A DNA stretch of 64,000 bases from Bradyrhizobium sp. CB1650 (GCF_029761915.1 NZ_CP121695.1:3191501-3255500), one strand, 5' to 3'; positions 11,909 to 20,728 are shown, counted from the stretch's first letter. The notes: generated by a model from the sequence alone, not told the origin. Translations and numbers: made by a program.

Positions 11909-12910
11909 ATGCCGCCAATCTATATCTCCTACTTGAACCGCCTCGACATCGACGAACTAAAGATTGCCGACGAAGAGATCCTCGCGGCCATCGAAACGAG
12001 TCTTGCAGCGCAAGGAAGAGGTGACACGGTTATCGAGCCCCGCGTCCATCTCGAACCGGGCGCCGCCAACGGGCATTTCAACGTTTTGCGTGGGGCGATA
12101 AAGCCGCCGGTCGATAGGGCTGGGGTCAAGATCGTCGGTGACTTCGTAGACAACTACAAGCTCGGTCTTCATTCGGAGCTTGGCATCTTGGCCCTGTTTG
12201 ATCCTCGGACCGGCGCTCCAAAGGCGATCATGGATGCGAGCGGAATCACCGACATGCGAACCGGGGCGGTCACGGCGATCGGTGCCAAGTATTTGGCTCG
12301 CAAGAACTCAAAAATACTTGGTCACATCGGTGCGCGGGGGACGGCCTATTGGAACGTGCGGCTGCTTGATCATCTCTTCGACTTCGATGAGATCCGCGTC
12401 CATTCGCGCCGGGAGGAGAGCCGGAACAGTTTCGCAGATCGGCTCAGTCAGGATCTCGGCAAGAAGGTCCTGGCGACCGCTGACTGGAAGTCGTGTCTCG
12501 AGGGGGCGGACATCGTCGTCGAGGCGTCCCGTCTCGACAAACCGACTCCGATGCTAAAAACCGAGTGGATCAAGAAGGGCGCTTTTGTCGTGCCCTACGG
12601 TACGATGAGTGCGATCGAACTCTCGCTGACCGATATCATGACAAAGCTGGTGGTCGATGATTGGGGGCAGTGCAAGGGCGGTAAGTTCGGTAGTCTTCGT
12701 GCTCACGTCGAAGCGGGCAAGCTGTCCGAAAAGACGCTCCATGCCGAACTGGGCCAGATTGTTGCTGGTCTCAAGTCAGGTCGCGAAAGCGATGCGGAAA
12801 CCAATCTGCTTTGGCATCGCGGGCTTTCGCTATCCGATATAGCGCTAGGGCATGCGATGCTGGAGAAGGCCGAGCGGATCGGAGTAGGCCAGCGCTTGCG
12901 CTTTGCTTGA
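11909..12910 (+). CDS. Ornithine cyclodeaminase/mu-crystallin family enzyme
   Basis: A 333-residue protein. GVKIVGDFVDNYKLGLHSELGILALFDPRTGAPKAIMDASGITDMRTGA matches the substrate-binding half of the family with its conserved Lys and the MRTGA region. The Rossmann half has a modified glycine motif, ILGHIGARGTAYWN. Members reduce or cyclise imines and amino acids using NAD(P); the exact substrate is open, and the altered glycine motif points to a distinct clade. The ATG at 11909 was chosen over upstream in-frame ATGs because an operator-like palindrome lies between. It is followed after 23 bases by an orphan binding-protein gene, probably in one transcript. It could be an imine reductase or dehydroalanine-type enzyme rather than a true cyclodeaminase. 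Confidence 0.83.
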   Translation: MPPIYISYLNRLDIDELKIADEEILAAIETSLAAQGRGDTVIEPRVHLEPGAANGHFNVLRGAIKPPVDRAGVKIVGDFVDNYKLGLHSELGILALFDPRTGAPKAIMDASGITDMRTGAVTAIGAKYLARKNSKILGHIGARGTAYWNVRLLDHLFDFDEIRVHSRREESRNSFADRLSQDLGKKVLATADWKSCLEGADIVVEASRLDKPTPMLKTEWIKKGAFVVPYGTMSAIELSLTDIMTKLVVDDWGQCKGGKFGSLRAHVEAGKLSEKTLHAELGQIVAGLKSGRESDAETNLLWHRGLSLSDIALGHAMLEKAERIGVGQRLRFA

Positions 12911-12933
12911 ACACCAGTCAGACACATACTGAC

Positions 12934-13746
12934 ATGCGCTATACCGCGAATGCGCGAATGTATTCGGTAAATTCCCAGACAGCGTTCGCGTGGAAGGAGC
13001 TGTTCGGCTGGCTCGCTCGCGTTAGCGGCGTCAATCTCGATATTGTAGATCATGCCTTTCCGCTTCCCTTGGCGGACCTTTGGTCGCGGTGCGATCTCGG
13101 TTGCGCCTTTATGTGCGGATTTCCGTTCATGTTGGCGACACAACGGCTCCAGCCGGTGGTTGCGCCGATTCCCGCCAACGCTCCGGTTCCCGGGCGCCCG
13201 GTCTATGCGACAAGGCTTCTGGTACGCTCGGACTCGGAATTTCAGACGATAGAGGACACTTTTGGCGGCCGGCTCGGTTACAGCGTCAAGGACTCTCATT
13301 CCGGTTACAATGCGGTGCGCCATCACCTCCTGCCATATTACCGGCGGCGCGGTACCGAGCTCTATCGCGAAAGTATCGGTCCGCTGACGACGCCGCGGCG
13401 GGTTATAAACGCGATTGTTGCCGGAGATATCGACGTCGGCCCGCTCGACAGTTACGCGTTGGATCTGATGATGCGTCACGAACCGCAGCTTGGCTCCCAG
13501 GTCAGGATCGTCGCAACGACCGAACCTGCGCCGATTCCGTTTTTAGTAGCCGCGCCCGGATGTCCCGACGATATTGTGGCGAAATTGCAGGCAACTCTCA
13601 CGAGCTTTGCCAAGGCGTCCGAGTGCGCTGTCTTGCGAGACGCGTTGTGTCTTGACGGTTTCGGTCCCGTCGAGATTGGGGACTACGAACTGATGCTGCG
13701 TTGGGACGCCGAGGCGCGCTCGGCAGGCTACGTCCGGCCGATTTGA
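12934..13746 (+). CDS. PhnD-like substrate-binding protein without signal peptide
   Basis: A 270-residue protein resembling phosphonate-type ABC binding proteins (PF12974-like). Features are MYSVNSQTAFAWKELFGWLA, CDLGCAFMCGFPFMLA, RLGYSVKDSHSGYNAVRHHL and VINAIVAGDIDVGPLDSYALDLM. The last is the usual hinge motif in which the ligand's pocket is completed. It has no signal peptide or lipobox from the chosen ATG at 12934, so it may act in the cytoplasm as a sensor or carrier, unlike typical family members. It lies 23 bases after the cyclodeaminase-like gene and converges on the HutD-family gene with a 19-base overlap. Confidence 0.75.
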   Translation: MRYTANARMYSVNSQTAFAWKELFGWLARVSGVNLDIVDHAFPLPLADLWSRCDLGCAFMCGFPFMLATQRLQPVVAPIPANAPVPGRPVYATRLLVRSDSEFQTIEDTFGGRLGYSVKDSHSGYNAVRHHLLPYYRRRGTELYRESIGPLTTPRRVINAIVAGDIDVGPLDSYALDLMMRHEPQLGSQVRIVATTEPAPIPFLVAAPGCPDDIVAKLQATLTSFAKASECAVLRDALCLDGFGPVEIGDYELMLRWDAEARSAGYVRPI

Positions 13747-14330
13747 CCTCGGCATTGATGGAGCACCACCAGATAGCACGCAGCCGTAGCGGCCGGAGCT
13801 ATTTGACAGGCGACGTCGGTTTCGCGCATTAAAATGGCCGCGTCACCGCATGCCAGTGTCGTAGCCTTGCTGCCGGCGGAATAAAGGCAGACGTCGTCGT
13901 ACGGGGCGACGACTACGGCGACGTCATACCCGATAAAATCGCAATCCATCGGTTGGCGGACCTGCAGGAGCCGATGCTCGAATTGGCCTCGCAGCGTCAT
14001 CACGTTAAGATCCATGATCTCGCCGGAGAGTAGTCGCGCCGAGGTCGGAGTATCACCGAGAAAGCTCACAGGGTCGGCATTGCGATCCAGCACGACCGGC
14101 GGGGCACTTCCGATTGTCAGGGATAGTCCGTTCCCCTTGACGATGGCAAGGGTACGGTCGATGCCGGGAAATTCAGAGAACGGGCCGTCAGAAGCGACGT
14201 GCGCCATACTGATGCGCCAGTCGAACGCATTGAGCGAGGCACCTGGCGGTGAGATAGCAATCTCCGTCGTCGAGCCGCCGCCGTTCTTCCAAGGCGTCGA
14301 TCGACATTCATTAGCGCGAACGATCCTCAT
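13728..14330 (-). CDS. HutD/Ves-family cupin-like protein
   Basis: A 200-residue protein opening MRIVRANECRSTPWKNGGGSTTEIAISP, then DWRISMAHVASDGPFSEFPGIDR and LTIGSAPPVVLDR, the hallmark regions of the HutD (Ves) family. HutD proteins have a bicupin fold and are thought to limit or fine-tune histidine utilisation; no enzymatic reaction is established. No hutH, hutU, hutI or hutG gene is present here, so the partner pathway is not classical histidine breakdown. It is transcribed away from the GntR gene, with an operator-like palindrome in the shared promoter region. Confidence 0.85.
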   Translation of the reverse strand: MRIVRANECRSTPWKNGGGSTTEIAISPPGASLNAFDWRISMAHVASDGPFSEFPGIDRTLAIVKGNGLSLTIGSAPPVVLDRNADPVSFLGDTPTSARLLSGEIMDLNVMTLRGQFEHRLLQVRQPMDCDFIGYDVAVVVAPYDDVCLYSAGSKATTLACGDAAILMRETDVACQIAPAATAACYLVVLHQCRGQIGRT

Positions 14331-14416
14331 GACGGCTTAGGGAAATCCAGATCGATATTTGTTGGCAAGGACCCATCGTATCAAGGCCGACATACACTTG
14401 GCGCCCCGATGTAATT

Positions 14417-14426
14417 TGTATATACA
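14417..14426. promoter_or_regulatory. Predicted HutC-type operator between hutD-like and GntR genes
   Basis: TGTATATACA is a perfect 10-bp palindrome in the 243-base divergent intergenic region. HutC-type GntR regulators are known to bind TGTA-N2-TACA-type sites. The same core is present at 18104-18113, and a degenerate form at 11871-11884. Confidence 0.68.
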
Positions 14427-14573
14427 TATTATGCAGGTTTCTAGGCTGTTTCGCCGAATTGGGCTGCATTTCATGGCGCCGGCTGCATTTTCGAGCTGGC
14501 CCTGGTGTGGCAGGCATAGTCACGGGAATCGGATGTCGCGCTTCCACCGCTGGCTTGGGGATCTATTCGTACA

Positions 14574-15311
14574 ATGAGCACGGCAGCAAAACGGGGCAGC
14601 GGGGCAAGGACCACTCTCCATCAACGCATCCGGCGCGACATCGAGGGTCGCATCCTTTCGGGCGAGTGGCCGCCTGGCTACCGGCTACCGTTCGAGCATG
14701 AGATCATGGAGACATACTCGTGCGCCCGCATGACGGCGAACAAGGTCCTTTCGGCGCTGGCAGCTTCCGGATTGGTAGAACGTCGCCGGCGAGCCGGCAG
14801 CTTCGTCGCACGTCCGAAGGTCCATTCCGCGGTATTGCAGATTCCCGACCTCAAGGCTGAGGTTGAGAGTCGCGGCGAGCGGTATGGCTACGAGTTACTT
14901 GACCGGCAGCAGCGAGGTGCGACCCGAGAAGACAGAGGGCGGCTGGAGGTTCATCTCCGCGAACCCATACTGGCGGTGCGCTGTCGTCACGACGCCGCAG
15001 AGCAACCGTTCGCGTTGGAAGATCGACTGCTCAATCTGAAGGCGGTGCCTGATGCTTCTCTGCAGGATTTTTCGATCGTACCGCCAAGTACCTGGTTGGT
15101 CGACCACGTGCCGTGGACTGCAGCCGAGCACCGCATATCCGCATTCAACGCGGATGCCTCCGTAGCCACAGAACTTGCGATCGATATCGGGTCGGCATGC
15201 CTGGCCATCGAACGATGGACCTGGCGCAACGGTGAGCCGATCACCGCGGTGCGATTTATCCATCCCGGGCAGTTGTACGATCTTGTGGCCAGGTTCACCC
15301 CGAGTGGCTAG
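14574..15311 (+). CDS. HutC-like GntR-family regulator
   Basis: A 245-residue protein. Residues 14-78 form the winged helix (TLHQRIRRDIEGRILSGEWPPGYRLPFEHEIMETY, MTANKVLSALAASGLVERRRRAGSFVA). The rest is a UTRA ligand domain with FALEDRLLNL, PSTWLVDHVPWTAAEHRISA and TWRNGEPITAVRFIHPG, very close to HutC, which senses urocanate in histidine utilisation. It probably represses the three neighbouring units through the shared palindrome and itself by autoregulation. The inducer is unknown, since no histidine-degradation gene is present. It converges on the ABC importer genes. Confidence 0.9.
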   Translation: MSTAAKRGSGARTTLHQRIRRDIEGRILSGEWPPGYRLPFEHEIMETYSCARMTANKVLSALAASGLVERRRRAGSFVARPKVHSAVLQIPDLKAEVESRGERYGYELLDRQQRGATREDRGRLEVHLREPILAVRCRHDAAEQPFALEDRLLNLKAVPDASLQDFSIVPPSTWLVDHVPWTAAEHRISAFNADASVATELAIDIGSACLAIERWTWRNGEPITAVRFIHPGQLYDLVARFTPSG

Positions 15312-15377
15312 TCGTTTCGCGATCCGCGAGATCTTTGTGCCGGCCGATCGGTCGCTTTGAAACCGTCTGAGTGCCGA

Positions 15378-16418
15378 TCACTTGACTTTGGCCGCGTCGA
15401 CAAAGCGGTTCGTCCACAAATCGTTCTCGGAGGACTTAGCATCAAACTCCTTGCCGAAATTGGTGCCGACTTCCTTGGCGAAAGTCAGCGCATTTTGCAT
15501 GCTCTCGACATCGATTTTACCGCCATCGGCGACGCCGCTGCTCATCGTCTTGAGGGCGGCCGCAATCGCCTGCGGATCCGCTTTGGAAAAGAACTGCTTT
15601 TGGATCGCGCTCGCGGTCTCGTCCGGCTTATTGACCGCCGCAGCGCTGCCTTCTTGCAGGGCCTTTGCTGTCTTAGTGATCAGGTCGGCTGTCGACTGGC
15701 TAATGGGCTTCTTGGCGACGAGCACCAGATAGGGCTGGCTTGCAAGCAGCGGAAAATCGTCGCCGAGCGACACCAGCACAACGCCAGTACCGGCCTTTTC
15801 GGCGAGGAATCCCTCCGGTGGAGACAGCACGAAGGCGTCGATCCGCTTCGCCTCGAGCGCGGCTTGAACGGCGGTTGGGTTACCAACCTGAGCAACCTTG
15901 AGGTCGTTCTTTGGATCAAGGCCGCCTTTCGCGGCGAGCCAGCGTGCCGCGATCTCTTGCGCGCCCGCAAGCGCGGTAGCGCCGACGAGCGCGCCTTTCA
16001 TGGCAGCGAGCTTCTTTGCCAACGGATCGGTCGCCTTAACACCGGTGCGTTCCAACAGCGCGGGCGAGACAACGAGCTGGAGCGTGACTTTCGACATTAG
16101 CGAGTAGACGATTTCGAAAGGCTGGCCTTTAGCTGCCGCGCGCAGCATCGCATCGGGCCCGACAGCCGCAAGTTCAATATCGCCGGCATCGAGTGCAGCG
16201 AGGGCAGAGGCGTCGCCGCCCGGCAACGCGACGACTGTGGCAGTCAGTCCTTGCGATTTGAATGTCTCTAACGCGCGGGCCGACCAGATTGGCAGAAAAC
16301 TCAAAGTCGGAGCGCCGAGCCCGATCCGCACCGCCTGTTGGGCAATGGCCGAGCTTGGCGACAGCGCCAACGCAGCCCCGATGACAGCAACTTTTGCTAC
16401 GCTAAGGATCGCGCGCAT
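15378..16418 (-). CDS. NMT1/THI5-like (SsuA-type) periplasmic binding protein
   Basis: A 346-residue protein with a clear signal peptide (MRAILSVAKVAVIGAALALSPSSAIAQ). The mature part has AVRIGLGAPTLSFLPIWSARALETFKSQGL and ALAALDAGDIELAAVGPDAMLRAAAKG, typical of NMT1/SsuA-like proteins that bind taurine, pyrimidine precursors or related small molecules. It is the last gene of a three-gene importer operon, 14 bases after the permease. The ligand is unknown; the neighbours suggest a nitrogenous compound. Confidence 0.88.
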   Translation of the reverse strand: MRAILSVAKVAVIGAALALSPSSAIAQQAVRIGLGAPTLSFLPIWSARALETFKSQGLTATVVALPGGDASALAALDAGDIELAAVGPDAMLRAAAKGQPFEIVYSLMSKVTLQLVVSPALLERTGVKATDPLAKKLAAMKGALVGATALAGAQEIAARWLAAKGGLDPKNDLKVAQVGNPTAVQAALEAKRIDAFVLSPPEGFLAEKAGTGVVLVSLGDDFPLLASQPYLVLVAKKPISQSTADLITKTAKALQEGSAAAVNKPDETASAIQKQFFSKADPQAIAAALKTMSSGVADGGKIDVESMQNALTFAKEVGTNFGKEFDAKSSENDLWTNRFVDAAKVK

Positions 16419-16432
16419 GAAGTTCTCCGTTC

Positions 16433-17293
16433 TTAAATGTCGATCGGACCGGCCCCCGATAGCGAGCGCCAGCGCAGCAGTCGGCGCTCTAGGCGACCAG
16501 CGAAGAAGTTCGCTATGGTTACGAATGCAAGGAGGATGACGATCCCGGCGAATACGCCTGCCGGATCATATGTCGACGACGCTTCGTGGATGAAAAGACC
16601 GAGCCCCTGGGCAGACGAGGTAAATTCGCCAACGATCACGCCGATGACACTGTACGGAATTGCGAGCCGCATGCCCAACATCACGAACGGAGCGGCGGCC
16701 GGCAGAAAAACGTGATAGGTAAGCTGTCGCTGGTTAGCTCCCATCACCAGGGTCAGATTGACGAGTTCGCGGTCGACGCTACGCACGCCGGCGAATACGT
16801 TGTAAAAGACCAGAAAGAATACCATAATCGAGGCAAGGGCGACCTTCGATCCCATCCCAATGCCAAACCAAATGATGAAGAGGGGCGCCAAGGCGATCTT
16901 TGGCACGCCATAGAACGCCATCACATACGGTTCGAAAATCCGCGCAAGTCGGGGCGATCGGCCAAGGGTGTAGCCGCCGATCACACCACCTGCGACACCA
17001 ATGACGTAACCGAGCACAAGCTCCTGGCCGGTCGTCCAAAGATGCGGATAGATCTCACCCGAGGCAAACAGCTCGTATAGGCGTTGGGCGACTGCAGTGG
17101 GCTTGCTGACGTAGATCTCTTTGATCAGCCGACCCGACGCGTATTGCCAGAACAGAAGCAGCGCGGCACCGGGCAGTAGTTTCAGAAGCCATTGAAACGG
17201 TCTGGCAATACTTACCGGAAGGGCGGAGCGTGGGGGCTTGGCATCCGCGGAGGCGGAATACGCCATGTCGGTCATCGGCTTGCCCTCGATCAA
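16433..17293 (-). CDS. ABC transporter permease (SsuC/TauC-type)
   Basis: A 286-residue inner-membrane protein with about six hydrophobic segments and the BPD_transp_1 cytoplasmic loop (NLTLVMGANQRQLTYHVFLPAAAPFVMLGMR, the EAA-type motif). The start overlaps the ATPase stop as ATGA, so the genes are translationally coupled. It would form the channel of the importer with the ATPase upstream and the NMT1-like binding protein downstream. Confidence 0.9.
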   Translation of the reverse strand: MIEGKPMTDMAYSASADAKPPRSALPVSIARPFQWLLKLLPGAALLLFWQYASGRLIKEIYVSKPTAVAQRLYELFASGEIYPHLWTTGQELVLGYVIGVAGGVIGGYTLGRSPRLARIFEPYVMAFYGVPKIALAPLFIIWFGIGMGSKVALASIMVFFLVFYNVFAGVRSVDRELVNLTLVMGANQRQLTYHVFLPAAAPFVMLGMRLAIPYSVIGVIVGEFTSSAQGLGLFIHEASSTYDPAGVFAGIVILLAFVTIANFFAGRLERRLLRWRSLSGAGPIDI

Positions 17294-18081
17294 TGAACTT
17301 GTCCGGTGTCGATCTGCGAACGGAACTCAGTCCAAACCGCGTCGTAAGCGGCCTCGAAACCTGGATTGCGGAATGGCTCGAACATGTTGCGTGGCCGTGG
17401 GAGGTCGATCAATATATTGGCGAGTAGGCGGGATGGCCGTTGGCTCAGTACAACCACGTGGTCGGCGAGCAGCACGGCTTCAGTGATGTCGTGCGTTACG
17501 AACACGACAGTCGCACCTGCATCCATGGACAGTTTCTGCAGATCGCTTTGCATCACCATGCGGGTTTGCGCATCCAGCGCCCCGAACGGTTCATCCATCA
17601 GGATGATATCCGGACGGTAAACCAGGGTGCGCGCGATCGAACCGCGCTTTTGCATGCCGCCAGAAAGCTGGCTGGGGTAATGATGCTCGAATCCTCGGAG
17701 GCCGACGGAGCCGAGCGCGCTCGCGACCCGTTTACTACGTTCGTCAGCCGCAACCCCCCGTAGCAGGAGAGGGAGCTCAACATTCTCAGACAGGGTCTTC
17801 CAGGGGAATAGTTGAGCTTGTTGGGGAACGAAGCCGACTTCGGTGTTGATCGACGCCACCACGCGGCCTCGATGACGTACTGCACCGCTGGTTGGGATCA
17901 GGAGCCCGGCCGCCATTTGGAGCAGGGTGCTCTTGCCGCACCCGCTTGGGCCAATGACCGCGAGAAATTTCCCGCGATCGACCTCGAAGCTGATTCCGTC
18001 GAGCACGCGGATGCTCGTCCGTGTTCCCGGAGATGGAAAGTCCTGCCCGATCCCATCGAAGGCGAGTACGCGGTCGGTCAT
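17290..18081 (-). CDS. ABC transporter ATPase (SsuB/TauB-type)
   Basis: A 263-residue ATPase with Walker A GPSGCGKSTLLQ, Q-loop VPQQAQLFPWKTL, signature LSGGMQKRGSIART, Walker B IILMDEPFGALD and switch His VFVTHDITEA. The ATG at 18081 gives the usual N-terminus. An in-frame extension would translate straight through the operator palindrome at 18103-18114, so the shorter start is preferred. First gene of the importer operon, so the operator controls all three genes. Confidence 0.92.
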   Translation of the reverse strand: MTDRVLAFDGIGQDFPSPGTRTSIRVLDGISFEVDRGKFLAVIGPSGCGKSTLLQMAAGLLIPTSGAVRHRGRVVASINTEVGFVPQQAQLFPWKTLSENVELPLLLRGVAADERSKRVASALGSVGLRGFEHHYPSQLSGGMQKRGSIARTLVYRPDIILMDEPFGALDAQTRMVMQSDLQKLSMDAGATVVFVTHDITEAVLLADHVVVLSQRPSRLLANILIDLPRPRNMFEPFRNPGFEAAYDAVWTEFRSQIDTGQVH

Positions 18082-18102
18082 TCCGGCCACCCTTGTTCGA
18101 AC

Positions 18103-18114
18103 ATGTATATACAT
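18103..18114. promoter_or_regulatory. Predicted HutC-type operator before the ABC importer operon
   Basis: ATGTATATACAT is a perfect 12-bp palindrome, 21 bases upstream of the ATPase start. Its core equals the site at 14417-14426, linking the importer to the HutC-like regulator. Confidence 0.7.
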
Positions 18115-18195
18115 AATCGAAGCCGGCCGGATGGGCAAGCTGGCATGGGTGATGAGATTTCGGGCTGCTGCGTGCGGGTGGTCAGACAGAAAGGT

Positions 18196-18671
18196 TAAAG
18201 CGGGATGGATTTAGGTTGAATCGCTTTGGGATTCCCAAATCAGCGTATTTCTGATTCACCATGCTGCCTGCATGGATGGGCAAGCCTTATTCTCTGGATC
18301 TCCGTAAGCGTGTGGTGGCTGCGTGGCGTGAGCCTTCGCACCTACGTCGAGAAGGTTCTTCTGCCCGGCCTTCGGCCCGGCGATATCGTCGTCCTAGACA
18401 ATCTCGGCAGCCCCAGGAGCAAAGCAGTTCGCCAGTTCATCCGTTCGGTCGGCGCCAAGCTCTTCTTCCTGCCAAAATACTTGCCCGACCTGAACCCGAT
18501 CGAGCAGGTCTTTGCCAAGCTCAAGCACCTGCTCCGCAAAGCTGCCGCGCGAACCATCGACGCGGTCTGCGCCGCAATCGGCCACGCACTCGATGCCTTC
18601 ACCCTTGATGAATGCGCCAACTACCTCAAAAATTCAGGCTATCGAACCTAAACTAATGCCATCACGCTTTA
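18196..18671 (+). mobile_element. Internally deleted IS630-family element (MITE-like)
   Basis: The ends are imperfect inverted repeats (TAAAGCGGGATGG at 18196 against TAAAGCGTGATGG read inward from 18671) and carry TA at both edges, as IS630 insertions do. Inside, the first transposase residues (MGKPYSLDLRKRVVAAW) join directly near 18325 to the C-terminal third (LDNLGSPRSKAVRQFI, FLPKYLPDLNPIEQVFAKLK with the final acid). About 60% of a normal element is missing, so it could move only in trans. Confidence 0.75.
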
Positions 18672-18928
18672 GCTGGAGGATCACCGCTCCTTCGAACCGA
18701 TCACGCCATAATATTGAAAGGTTTGCGGTTTTCCTCAATTAAGCGGCGATCGCCCTCGCTAACGACGGTGACAAACTACGGTTTAGGTCCGGTGCACGCC
18801 CGCCGAGTTGCGGCCGGGGCAGGGCACCTCGCGTGAGGCGTTTTATCTGTATCCTGTTTCATCTGCATCTACGTGTTTCGAGTCACAGAAGCCTCGTCGG
18901 CGCGCATCATCTCAGCCGCAAGCCCCAA

Positions 18929-19320
18929 ATGCTTGGCCTGATGCCGGCGAAATACGCGCGCCCGTATTCGAAGGGACAGAAGAATGACTTCCGAGATGCG
19001 GAAGCCATCGCCGAGGCTGTCCAACGCCCGACCATGAAGTTCGTCGCGACCAAGACCGCCGATCAACTCGACCTTCAGGCACTGCACCGCGTCCGCGATC
19101 GATTGGTCGGTCAGCGTACTGGCGCCATCAATCAGATCCGTGCGTTCCTGCTGGAGCGGGGCATCGCCATGCGGCAAGGCCTGCATTCCCTGCGGTTCGA
19201 GTTGCCGGGTATCCTCCCGACGCGCGCCTTTGGGCTCTCGCCTCGCATGTTGCGCCTCATCGAGGATCTGGCGCGCGACTGGCGCCGGCTGGATGTGCGT
19301 GTCGAGGGACTATCGACCGG
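18929..19320 (+). pseudogene. IS110-family transposase, internal remnant
   Basis: The frame reads LMPAKYARPYSKGQKNDFRDAEAIAEAV, then LDLQALHRVRDRLVGQRTGAINQIRAFLLERGIAMRQG and LSPRMLRLIEDLARDWRRLD. This is the middle part of IS110 transposases and a different lineage from the intact one at 4920-6014. The first catalytic acid region and the Transposase_20 domain are missing. Confidence 0.82.
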
Positions 19321-19775
19321 GACGCGGCGAGCAGCATGTGCGGCTAGGTCGGCTGTAGCTCCGATAGGGGAAGCAAAGTCAAGATATTGGTGTCTATCAT
19401 CGCGGGCGCGGCAGGTTGATAATGGCGCCGCACGCGTGATTCAAGCTCCCAAACTGGAGCCTCGAAACGCACAAGGGCGACGGCGCGCGTCGTTGCCTTG
19501 TCGGGTGCGCTCGCCGCCGCTCATCCTGCAGCCTTCTTCTCCAGCCGCGCGAAAATCAGGTGTTGAACGCACGCCGATGAGATCGAAATGATCTTTCCTT
19601 TCGGGGCCAGCTTTCTCGGCATCCGCGTAGAGTCGGCCAGCGGTGAATTTCATGCAGCGACTTTATCTTCCTTGTCGGCACCGCGCATGACAATCTTGAG
19701 CACGCTGTCTGGCAATGGTCGCTGCAACGCTTTCGCTCCCACGGTGCGCGCATCCAGACGTCTCCTCATCGGAGG
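19321..19775. other. Degenerate sequence after the IS110 remnant
   Basis: A reverse frame at 19441-19653 opens [16 protein letters not shown], faintly like the small proteins seen elsewhere in this window, but it soon loses any recognisable pattern. I make no gene call. Confidence 0.35.
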
Positions 19776-20036
19776 TCAGGACACCGGCATAGCCTCCGGC
19801 TGGATTGGCTCGACCCCCGCGTTCGCGGAGCGATCAGAAGGCGTGAAGGCCCCCTTTGCGTCGCTCAGCTTACGCATGTAATAGCCTTGCCTTTGAACCG
19901 CCGACTTGATCTCGTCACTAACTTTGAGAACCTTCTTCTTGGATTTGCGCCATCGCCCCGACTTGTGTGGGGGAATAGGCAGTCCCTTACTAACGACGAG
20001 CAAGTCCCGTCTTTCGTTTAAATAAACGTCAAACAT
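19776..20036 (-). CDS. Small basic hypothetical protein
   Basis: An 86-residue protein from [57 protein letters not shown]. It is lysine-rich in the middle, with no signal peptide or known domain. An upstream in-frame ATG at 20090 would add 18 residues with a poor pattern. I recall similar short proteins in Bradyrhizobium, but cannot assign a function. Confidence 0.6.
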   Translation of the reverse strand: MFDVYLNERRDLLVVSKGLPIPPHKSGRWRKSKKKVLKVSDEIKSAVQRQGYYMRKLSDAKGAFTPSDRSANAGVEPIQPEAMPVS

Positions 20037-20389
20037 GTGCCACCCGAGCCAATTTAACGTCATCGTTTTGGTGCAAAAACGCGGTTGCAAAATCGCAACG
20101 CTGGGCCGTTTTTTGGCCGCTTCATCGCAGCACTATCGCTCTAACAATAACACCTGGCTTTCGGCCCGCGTCCTGTGAATAGCGGGGAAGACTCCCGGTG
20201 TTCATCCAATCTGACGCGTTCTTCTGCTTGTATGTTGTTCGGATGTCACACGTACGCACCAACAGATTTCCGCATCGCGTCGCGGTGAACGCCTCATGGC
20301 TTGCGCCCCAGCCAAGGGAACAAGCTGTGGATTAAAGGCAGATTGAACCCACCAGGCGCGGTTGATGGAACCTGCCGTGGGAGTCAACG

Positions 20390-20554
20390 ATGCCGATTAA
20401 CGACCTGATAGACAGATTGATCGAAGAACACGGAGGCGACGTTCACGGGGCCTTGCAGGTGCTCCTCTTGCTCAACGAGCAACTCGAAGCCGAGTTGCAA
20501 TACTTCTATGAACAATCCAACATTGCTCCACCGCATCGAGGCACGCTGCACTAG
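20390..20554 (+). CDS. Short acidic hypothetical protein (54 residues)
   Basis: From the ATG at 20390 the frame reads MPINDLIDRLIEEHGGDVHG, continues with ALQVLLLLNEQLEAELQYFY, and stops at 20554. The composition is amphipathic and leucine-rich, with good codon use and a GGGAGTCAACG ribosome-binding-like stretch just upstream. Function unknown. Confidence 0.5.
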   Translation: MPINDLIDRLIEEHGGDVHGALQVLLLLNEQLEAELQYFYEQSNIAPPHRGTLH

Positions 20555-20728
20555 ACTATCGTTGGCAGCGGTAAGGCCAAATCACCTCGTGCGCCACGCG
20601 GTTGGTTAATGCTTGATGCGAGCGCTGCGGAAAGCAGCGGCAGGTTGCCAACGTAGCGGTTGATCACGCGAGACACGTTGATGATCGCGGCTTGGTCGCG
20701 ATGCTGTCGATTGCACAGGATTGCAACG

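Noticed and set aside
13728..15311. Classical histidine-utilisation (hut) operon
   Set aside because: HutD-like and HutC-like proteins are present, but no HutH, HutU, HutI, HutF or HutG gene is in the window.
19441..19653. Reverse frame opening [16 protein letters not shown]
   Set aside because: Only the first residues faintly recall a small-protein family; the rest has no pattern, so no gene was called.
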